Below are positions 16,855 through 21,721 of a DNA stretch of 21,721 bases, in pieces. The DNA lies in NCBI GenBank assembly GCA_038247115.1, contig JBBRVG010000073.1, positions 1 to 21,721 of the forward strand, in the 5' to 3' direction. The stretch comes from Pseudaeromonas sp038247115 (GTDB lineage Bacteria > Pseudomonadota > Gammaproteobacteria > Enterobacterales > Aeromonadaceae). The position numbers were made by a program, and so were the translations under genes. Under the pieces are notes generated by a model that was not told the DNA's origin, made no database searches, and worked only from the letters and a program-made list of their open reading frames with translations. Each line of letters starts with the position of its first letter. Positions within the stretch are counted from its first letter, which is position 1.

Positions 16855-16931
16855 TGGCAGGGGCGGAGGGATTCGAACCCCCAACCATCGGTTTTGGAGA
16901 CCGCTGTTCTACCAATTGGAACTACGCCCCT
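16855..16931 (-). tRNA. tRNA-Trp (anticodon CCA)
   Basis: A full cloverleaf with encoded CCA end. Acceptor AGGGGCG/CGCCCCT is as in E. coli tRNA-Trp. The anticodon loop is CTCCAAA with anticodon CCA, and the T-loop is TTCGAAT. At 77 bases it is one longer than E. coli: the D arm reads GTTC-C-AATTGGTA-GAAC with an extra C next to the stem, and the top anticodon-stem pair is G27 with A43, a mismatch. It has its own promoter and terminator and stands alone between viaA and pyrBI. Confidence 0.95.
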
Positions 16932-16947
16932 GCATTCAACGAGGCGA

Positions 16948-16975
16948 ATTATACAAACTGACTTTCAAAGGTAAA
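16948..16975 (-). promoter_or_regulatory. Promoter of tRNA-Trp
   Basis: On the minus strand TTTACC (16975-16970), 16 bases, TATAAT (16953-16948), then a GC-rich TCGCCTCG. Such a discriminator is typical of stable-RNA promoters under stringent control. Confidence 0.75.
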
Positions 16976-17075
16976 GCCCTTTTTCTGTTGTTGTCGTGCA
17001 AGTGCGCAACAAATAAGCAAAAAGTGACTATCCGCGCATTCTCTCGCCATTACTGCATTTTCCCGACGGGTTGAA

Positions 17076-17104
17076 TTAACATGCCAGCCGCCTTGCTCTA
17101 TAAT
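17076..17104 (+). promoter_or_regulatory. Promoter of the pyrBI operon
   Basis: TTAACA (17076-17081), exactly 17 bases, TATAAT (17099-17104). Transcription should begin near 17111, about 27 bases before the leader ATG. Confidence 0.75.
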
Positions 17105-17137
17105 CCATGCGCCCTGATTCAAGGATAAGGAAACAGC

Positions 17138-17272
17138 ATGGCATCGCTAGCAATCTTCCCGCCTGCTCACCACGTCGACCTGCGTGGCTGCCATCCATTC
17201 TTGAACAGCACAGATCCCATGAAAAAGCCCCGTCTATTGGGGCTTTTTTCTGTCCGTACGACCGATATCTAA
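17138..17272 (+). CDS. pyrL: pyrBI operon leader peptide
   Basis: A 44-codon open frame with a good AAGG ribosome site 7 bases before its ATG. It reads straight through the attenuator hairpin and stops at TAA 17270-17272, 13 bases before pyrB. E. coli PyrL is also 44 residues with the same layout, although the sequences differ. In E. coli a ribosome following RNA polymerase closely (when UTP is scarce and polymerase pauses) prevents the terminator from folding. The peptide itself (MASLAIFPPAHHVDL at the start, KKPRLLGLFS over the hairpin) probably has no function. It was identified by position and layout, not by peptide similarity. Confidence 0.75.
   Translation: MASLAIFPPAHHVDLRGCHPFLNSTDPMKKPRLLGLFSVRTTDI
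17170..17187 (+). promoter_or_regulatory. Possible polymerase pause hairpin in the pyrBI leader
   Basis: CCACG (17170-17174) can pair with CGTGG (17183-17187) around an 8-base loop, 35 bases before the attenuator. It matches the place of the pause hairpin in the E. coli leader but is short, and no long U-run follows it. Confidence 0.4.
17222..17249 (+). terminator. pyrBI attenuator
   Basis: AAAAAGCCCC, loop GTCTATT, GGGGCTTTTT then a further T: a strong intrinsic terminator inside the leader reading frame and upstream of pyrB. This is the arrangement expected for pyrimidine-responsive attenuation. Confidence 0.88.
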
Positions 17273-17285
17273 GGGAAATCAGACG

Positions 17286-18209
17286 ATGGCCAACCCTCTT
17301 TACCAAAAGCACATCATCTCTATCTCCGATCTGACTCGCCCCGAGCTGGAGTTGGTAGTGCAAACTGCCAGCAAGCTCAAGGCCGAGCCGCGTCATGACC
17401 TGCTGTGCAACAAGCTGGTTGCCAGTTGCTTTTTCGAGGCATCAACGCGCACCCGGCTGTCTTTCGAGACCGCAGCCCAACGTCTGGGCGGCTCTATCAT
17501 TGGCTTTGCCGATGCCGGGAATACCTCGTTAGCGAAGAAGGGAGAAACACTGGCCGATTCGGTGCGCATCATCACCTCCTACACCGATGCCTTCGTGATT
17601 CGTCATCCTCAAGAGGGGGCTGCGCGTCTGGCGGCCGAGTTCTCCCGGGTTCCGGTCATCAATGCCGGTGATGGCTCGAACCAGCACCCGACACAAACAC
17701 TGCTCGATCTGTTTACCCTGTACGAAACCCAGGGCAGGCTGGATGGCTTGAAAGTCGCCTTTGTCGGCGACTTGAAATATGGCCGCACAGTGCACTCGCT
17801 CGCCCAGGCGCTGAGCCTGTTCGGAGCGCGCCTCTATTTTGTCTCACCGGAGATGCTGGCGATGCCCGATTACATCTGCGAAGAGCTGGAAGAGCGCGAC
17901 ATCGAGTACAGCATCCACGAACAGCTTGAAGAGATCATCCCCGAGTTGGATATCCTCTATATGACCCGGGTGCAGAAAGAGCGGTTTGATGAAACCGAAT
18001 ATAAGCACATAGCCGCCAAATATATTCTGACCACAGATACGCTACAGGAGGCCAAGCCAAACCTGAAAATCCTGCACCCTTTGCCACGAGTCGATGAAAT
18101 TCATATCGATGTTGACAGCACTCCGTATGCCTATTATTTCGAGCAGGCAGAAAACGGGGTCTATGCCCGCCAGGCGCTGCTGGCTCTGGTTCTCAACGAA
18201 ATCGTTTAA
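17286..18209 (+). CDS. pyrB: Aspartate carbamoyltransferase catalytic subunit
   Basis: 307 residues; first committed step of pyrimidine synthesis, carbamoyl phosphate plus aspartate to carbamoyl aspartate. The carbamoyl-phosphate loop FFEASTRTRLSFE (STRT at 53-56), SLAKKGETLADS with the active-site lysine near 84, MRHPQE-like IRHPQEGAARL, GDGSNQHPTQTLLDLF, MTRVQKERF and HPLPRVDEI are all intact. The ribosome site AAGGGA overlaps the leader stop. pyrI follows 11 bases later, so a class B (pyrBI-type) holoenzyme is expected, with CTP/ATP control of activity and UTP-linked attenuation of expression. Confidence 0.98.
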   Translation: MANPLYQKHIISISDLTRPELELVVQTASKLKAEPRHDLLCNKLVASCFFEASTRTRLSFETAAQRLGGSIIGFADAGNTSLAKKGETLADSVRIITSYTDAFVIRHPQEGAARLAAEFSRVPVINAGDGSNQHPTQTLLDLFTLYETQGRLDGLKVAFVGDLKYGRTVHSLAQALSLFGARLYFVSPEMLAMPDYICEELEERDIEYSIHEQLEEIIPELDILYMTRVQKERFDETEYKHIAAKYILTTDTLQEAKPNLKILHPLPRVDEIHIDVDSTPYAYYFEQAENGVYARQALLALVLNEIV

Positions 18210-18220
18210 GGAGCACATCC

Positions 18221-18685
18221 ATGTCCGAGAAAAAACAACTCCAGGTTGAGGCCATTCGTAACGGTTCCGTGATCGACCATATTCCGGCTGGCCAGGGCAT
18301 CAAGATCCTCAAGCTATTTCACCTGCTGGATACCCGCGAGCGCATCACAGTCGGTCTGAACCTGCCATCAGCCGCACTGGTGGCCAAGGACCTGATCAAA
18401 GTTGAGAACACCCTCCTCACCGAGGCGCAAGCAAATCAGCTGGCACTGTTCGCCCCCAACGCCACCGTCAACATCATCGAAGATTTTCGAGTTGTGAAAA
18501 AGCATCAACTGCGCTTGCCCGAACAGATCAATGGTGTATTCGCTTGCCCCAACTCCAATTGCATCAGTCATAGTGAGCCGGTAGCCAGCGGTTTCAGCGT
18601 GCGCGAAGTGAAAGGCGATGTGCGCATGAAGTGTAAATACTGTGAAAAATCATTCACCAAAGAGATCGTCAGCGCTAATTTCTGA
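18221..18685 (+). CDS. pyrI: Aspartate carbamoyltransferase regulatory subunit
   Basis: 154 residues. The N-terminal allosteric domain starts KKQLQVEAIRNGSVIDHIPAGQG, and the C-terminal zinc domain has Cys109, Cys114, Cys138 and Cys141, exactly the E. coli positions. It binds CTP or ATP and transmits the effect to PyrB trimers. The AAGGAG ribosome site begins on the pyrB stop. The zinc ligands and the nucleotide-site lysine region (LIKVENTLLTEAQ) look intact, so normal regulation is expected. Confidence 0.98.
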   Translation: MSEKKQLQVEAIRNGSVIDHIPAGQGIKILKLFHLLDTRERITVGLNLPSAALVAKDLIKVENTLLTEAQANQLALFAPNATVNIIEDFRVVKKHQLRLPEQINGVFACPNSNCISHSEPVASGFSVREVKGDVRMKCKYCEKSFTKEIVSANF

Positions 18686-18695
18686 ACCCGATCAC

Positions 18696-18719
18696 AAGGC
18701 CAGTCGTTAGATTGGCCTT
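18696..18719 (+). terminator. Probable terminator of pyrBI
   Basis: AAGGCCAGTC, loop GTTA, GATTGGCCTT: a 10-bp stem with one G-T pair, 10 bases after the pyrI stop. It is followed by a CTATCTCC stretch rather than a pure U-run. Confidence 0.65.
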
Positions 18720-18808
18720 CTATCTCCTCCGCCACAAAATCAGCATTCTTTATCTATACTCAAGCCATCCAGGTCCGTGATGTTTGAACCCATTCGAGGT
18801 GGTGCCAT

Positions 18809-19450
18809 ATGATTGTTCTGGTCGGCGGCGAAAAAGGTGGCAGCGGCAAGAGCTGTCTGGCACAAAACCTGGCAGTCTATTTCAGAACTCACTATAACGG
18901 CGAGGTTCTGCTGGTTGATTGCGATCCTCAGCGCACCACATCAGACTGGATCCAGGAGCGGAAAGACAATACAGATCTCCCATCCATCAATTGTGTGCAA
19001 CTCTATGGCAACATTCGTGAAGACCTGCTTAGTCTGAAGACTCGGTATGATTTCGTGGTGGTAGATTGCGGCGGGCAAGATAACCGGGCGTTGCGCTCAT
19101 CCATGTCCGTGGCCTCCCACGCCCTTATTCCTCTGCGACCCAAACGGCGTGACCTCAAGACGTTGCCGCATATGGAGGACATCATTACCACCTGCAAGAT
19201 GGTTAACCCGACACTCAATGCAGCCGTGGTCATGACCCAGTGTCCATCACTGCCAAATCAAGCCAAGCGGATCCTGGAGGCCAAGGAGGTCTGCGCCTCC
19301 TATTGCGTCAATGTGTTGAATGCCATCATCTATAGTCGCAATGTGTATGATGATAGTGAGGAGCGCGGACTTTCAGTCATGGAAATTGAACCAGGTGGAA
19401 AAGCAGCCGAAGAGATCCGGGTTATCGCCAAAGAGTTTCTGAATTTATAG
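18809..19450 (+). CDS. ParA-type partition/positioning ATPase
   Basis: 213 residues. Deviant Walker A GEKGGSGKS (7-15, signature lysine Lys9), then LLVDCDPQRTTSDW (34-47) and Walker B FVVVDCGG. This is the short ParA form without an N-terminal DNA-binding domain, like plasmid ParF/type Ib ParA or the McdA-like positioning ATPases, and shorter than chromosomal ParA/Soj. GAGGTG precedes the ATG. A TATACT at 18755-18760 may be its -10, without a clear -35. An RHH-protein gene follows 8 bases later, the plasmid parFG order. No chromosomal parB or replication gene is nearby, so the cargo (DNA region, protein cluster or organelle) is unknown. It may be a remnant of an integrated plasmid or a resident system. 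Confidence 0.88.
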   Translation: MIVLVGGEKGGSGKSCLAQNLAVYFRTHYNGEVLLVDCDPQRTTSDWIQERKDNTDLPSINCVQLYGNIREDLLSLKTRYDFVVVDCGGQDNRALRSSMSVASHALIPLRPKRRDLKTLPHMEDIITTCKMVNPTLNAAVVMTQCPSLPNQAKRILEAKEVCASYCVNVLNAIIYSRNVYDDSEERGLSVMEIEPGGKAAEEIRVIAKEFLNL

Positions 19451-19458
19451 GGAATACT

Positions 19459-19854
19459 ATGGGCTTGTCTGACCTGAAGAAGAAAACGCCCCAGACTGAT
19501 GTAGCAAACACCCCCATCACCCTGGATGAGTTCATCAATGATGCCGAACTCTACGCATTGGGGCACTCCCGGCAGATAGTGCTTCCCGGCGCTTCGCATC
19601 AGAGTGAGCTCGACCCGGGGTCCCCCGCTGCAACTCTGGATACCAGCAACGAACTCAAAGCCGTATTCAAAAAAGCGACCTACTCCATGAGTCTGGAGTG
19701 CATCGACCATCTGAAGCTGATTGCTGAGAGTGACGGCATGAACAGATCCCAGCTATTACGCTTATTCACTCACTATTTCTATCAGTTACCCCCGGAAGAG
19801 CGGGACCTGATCTATGAGCGTTTCAGTCACCTGTTTGACAACAACAAGAAATAG
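19459..19854 (+). CDS. Small ribbon-helix-helix-like partner of ParA
   Basis: 131 residues, not matched to a named family. The N-terminal 70 residues are polar and probably flexible (KKKTPQTDVANTPITLDEFI, then Ser/Gly/Pro-rich). Residues 73-108 read as a ribbon-helix-helix unit: strand ATYSMS, helix LECIDHLKLIAESDGM, turn NRSQ, helix LLRLFTHYFYQ. A charged C-terminal helix follows. A flexible arm plus RHH is the build of ParG-type centromere-binding proteins, whose arm stimulates the ParA ATPase. Spacing (8 bases, AGGGAA ribosome site) makes it cotranslated with the ParA-like gene. The fold is inferred from pattern only; it could instead be an adaptor to a protein cargo. Confidence 0.7.
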   Translation: MGLSDLKKKTPQTDVANTPITLDEFINDAELYALGHSRQIVLPGASHQSELDPGSPAATLDTSNELKAVFKKATYSMSLECIDHLKLIAESDGMNRSQLLRLFTHYFYQLPPEERDLIYERFSHLFDNNKK

Positions 19855-19926
19855 CCCGCCGGACTATTGAGCCAAGTCGCGGTTTTGTTACTATTTCGCA
19901 CTTTCCAGTGCTAGCGGTATTTCCTT

Positions 19927-20442
19927 ATGACGATAGGCCTCTTCTACGGCTCAAGTACCTGTTATACCGAGATGGTGGCAGAAAAAATCCAGGCACTACT
20001 CGGCACTGACCATATCCACTTGCACAACCTGAAGCAGACTCCGATCCAGCAGATGGCGGATTATCAGATCCTGATGCTCGGTATCTCGACCTGGGATTTT
20101 GGCGAGATCCAGGAGGACTGGCTGGCCAATTGGGATGCCATCGATACCATAGATCTGCACGGCAAAGTGATCGCCTTGTTCGGCTTGGGGGATCAACTCG
20201 GGTATGGTGAATGGTTTCTTGATGCCATGGGTTTGTTACACGACAAATTAATCGCTCAAGGCTGCCAGATTGTGGGCTACTGGCCGAATGTCGGGTATGA
20301 CTTTGAGGCATCGAGGGCGCTAGTGGATGAGGGTCGTTTTTTCGTCGGTTTGGCACTGGATGAAACCAGCCAATATGAACTGACCGAGCAACGCTTAGCC
20401 GCTTGGTTACCACAGGTCTTGGCTGAAATAGCGAGTCTTTAA
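19927..20442 (+). CDS. fldB: Flavodoxin 2
   Basis: 171 residues, very close to E. coli FldB (173) rather than FldA. The FMN phosphate loop GSSTCYTEMVAEKI is at 8-21, and the isoalloxazine-stacking loops are ISTWDFGEIQEDW (Trp56) and GLGDQLGYGEWFLDAMG (Tyr93). LFVGLALDET-like FVGLALDETSQYEL ends the fold. It is a long-chain flavodoxin and low-potential electron carrier. In E. coli fldB is SoxRS-induced; no soxbox was recognised here. In E. coli it neighbours xerD, but here it stands alone between the ParA pair and tuf. The ribosome site before ATG 19927 is weak. Confidence 0.95.
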   Translation: MTIGLFYGSSTCYTEMVAEKIQALLGTDHIHLHNLKQTPIQQMADYQILMLGISTWDFGEIQEDWLANWDAIDTIDLHGKVIALFGLGDQLGYGEWFLDAMGLLHDKLIAQGCQIVGYWPNVGYDFEASRALVDEGRFFVGLALDETSQYELTEQRLAAWLPQVLAEIASL

Positions 20443-20487
20443 GCAGCAAGCCCTCGCCAGGTTCCAAGATCCAGATATGCGGGCAAT

Positions 20488-20515
20488 AAAAAGGGCGACC
20501 GAAGTCGCCCTTTTT
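20488..20515. terminator. Bidirectional terminator between fldB and tuf
   Basis: AAAAAGGGCGAC, tetraloop CGAA, GTCGCCCTTTTT: a perfect 12-bp stem with A-run and T-run on opposite sides. It works for fldB on the plus strand and for tuf on the minus strand, 22 bases past the tuf stop. Confidence 0.95.
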
Positions 20516-20537
20516 CTGCATGCGCAGTTAATCGATA

Positions 20538-21721
20538 TTATTCGATAACCTTGGCAACAACGCCGGCGCCTACAGTACGACCACCTTCACGGATGGCGAA
20601 ACGCAGACCGTCGTCCATCGCGATCGGGCAGATCAGGGTGACTACCATCTTGATGTTGTCGCCTGGCATAACCATTTCTACGCCTTCCGGCAGTTCGATG
20701 GTGCCAGTCACGTCCGTAGTACGGAAGTAGAACTGCGGACGGTAGCCCTTGAAGAATGGGGTATGACGACCGCCTTCTTCCTTGGACAGTACGTACACTT
20801 CAGATTCAAACTTGGTGTGCGGGGTGATGGTGCCTGGCTTGGCCAGTACTTGACCACGCTCAACGTCTTCACGCTTGATACCACGCAGCAGAACACCAAC
20901 GTTCTCACCCGCACGGCCTTCGTCCAGCAGTTTGCGGAACATTTCAACGCCGGTACAAGTGGTCTTGGTGGTTTCCTTGATGCCGATGATGGCAACTTCT
21001 TCACCAACCTTCACTACGCCGCGCTCAACACGACCGGTTACTACGGTACCACGGCCAGCGATAGAGAATACGTCTTCGATTGGCAGCAGGAACGGCAGGT
21101 CGATAGCACGCTCTGGCTCAGGGATGTAAGAATCCAGGGCAGCAGCCAGTTCGATGATCTTGCCTTCCCATGCCGCGTCGCCTTCCAGCGCTTTCAGCGC
21201 AGAGCCACGGATGATCGGGGTATCGTCGCCTGGGAAGTTGTACTCGGACAGAAGTTCGCGAACTTCCATCTCCACCAGATCCAGCAGCTCTTCGTCATCA
21301 ACCATGTCGCACTTGTTCAGGAACACGATGATGTACGGAACACCGACTTGGCGACCCAGCAGGATGTGTTCACGAGTTTGCGGCATAGGACCGTCAGTCG
21401 CAGCAACAACCAGGATAGCGCCGTCCATTTGAGCAGCACCGGTGATCATGTTTTTCACGTAGTCGGCGTGGCCTGGGCAGTCAACGTGTGCGTAGTGACG
21501 AGCCGGGGTGTCGTATTCAACGTGAGAAGTGTTGATGGTGATACCACGAGCCTTTTCTTCCGGTGCCTTGTCGATTTGGTCGAAAGCGAAGGCCTTACCG
21601 CCGTAGGTCTTGGCCAGCACTGCGGTGATGGCGGCAGTCAGGGTGGTCTTACCGTGGTCAACGTGGCCGATAGTACCTACGTTAACGTGGGGTTTTGTAC
21701 GTTCAAATTTTTCTTTAGACA
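20538..21721 (-). CDS. tuf: Elongation factor Tu; first base of start codon outside window
   Basis: The frame runs from TG at the very edge (the A of ATG would be base 21722) to TAA at 20540-20538, giving the full 394-residue length of EF-Tu. The GTP-binding motifs GHVDHGKT (19-26), DCPGH and NKCD are intact, and the ending AGVVAKVIE matches the enterobacterial form. It delivers aminoacyl-tRNA to the ribosome. The 5' neighbour (fusA or tRNA genes) lies outside, so tufA and tufB cannot be told apart. Confidence 0.99.
   Translation of the reverse strand, partial: SKEKFERTKPHVNVGTIGHVDHGKTTLTAAITAVLAKTYGGKAFAFDQIDKAPEEKARGITINTSHVEYDTPARHYAHVDCPGHADYVKNMITGAAQMDGAILVVAATDGPMPQTREHILLGRQVGVPYIIVFLNKCDMVDDEELLDLVEMEVRELLSEYNFPGDDTPIIRGSALKALEGDAAWEGKIIELAAALDSYIPEPERAIDLPFLLPIEDVFSIAGRGTVVTGRVERGVVKVGEEVAIIGIKETTKTTCTGVEMFRKLLDEGRAGENVGVLLRGIKREDVERGQVLAKPGTITPHTKFESEVYVLSKEEGGRHTPFFKGYRPQFYFRTTDVTGTIELPEGVEMVMPGDNIKMVVTLICPIAMDDGLRFAIREGGRTVGAGVVAKVIE

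Noticed and set aside
16716..17074. Two plus-strand frames spanning the tRNA-Trp and viaA end
   Set aside because: They run across the tRNA gene, terminator and tRNA promoter; no ribosome site or similarity.
17107..17334. 75-residue frame overlapping the pyrBI leader and the pyrB start
   Set aside because: It runs into pyrB in another frame and has no ribosome site; the 44-codon frame from 17138 has both a good ribosome site and the expected attenuator layout.

Overview
The window looks like an ordinary chromosomal segment of a gammaproteobacterium. PntA, RimI, PyrB, PyrI, FldB, Blc, RavA, ViaA and EF-Tu all read as close relatives of the Enterobacteria/Vibrio/Aeromonas versions, and several keep exact E. 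coli residue numbering. The fairly high GC and the gene set (holD-rimI, ravA-viaA, SulP-Usp) suggest Aeromonadales or a near relative. That placement is inference only. No insertion sequence, prophage gene or CRISPR array was seen.

Layout. (1) 1-2446, minus strand: a SulP anion transporter followed by a UspA-type protein cut by the window edge. (2) 2623-4910: a periplasmic-sensor diguanylate cyclase (+) meets an unknown lipoprotein gene (-); the two share a CTAG as their stop codons. (3) 5071-8156, minus: pntA-pntB, the proton-translocating transhydrogenase, with a strong terminator. PntB carries an unusual extra periplasmic loop. (4) 8157-8608: a 452-base gene-free divergent region. (5) 8609-10979: lipocalin lipoprotein blc (+) and a long-chain acyl-CoA synthetase (-), converging on a hairpin terminator. 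(6) 11143-13446: a membrane-anchored thioredoxin-like protein (+) overlapping the tail of an M23-family peptidase (-); upstream of the peptidase on the minus strand lie rimI and holD, overlapping by 8 bases. (7) 13701-16774: ravA-viaA, a MoxR AAA+ ATPase and its VWA partner, joined by TAATG. (8) 16818-16975: tRNA-Trp (-) with its own promoter and terminator. (9) 17076-18719: the pyrBI aspartate carbamoyltransferase operon, including promoter, a 44-codon leader peptide reading through an attenuator, and a terminator. (10) 18809-19854: a small ParA-type ATPase with a ribbon-helix-helix partner. (11) 19927-21721: flavodoxin fldB (+) and a tuf gene (-), separated by a bidirectional terminator. The tuf gene lacks only the first base of its start codon.

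Most genes are housekeeping. The parts that deserve a second look are the orphan ParA/RHH pair, the pyrBI leader (E. coli-like layout but no obvious U-run), the PntB loop insertion, a tRNA-Trp with an extra D-arm base, and the NMT1/THI5-like sensor fused to a GGDEF domain.
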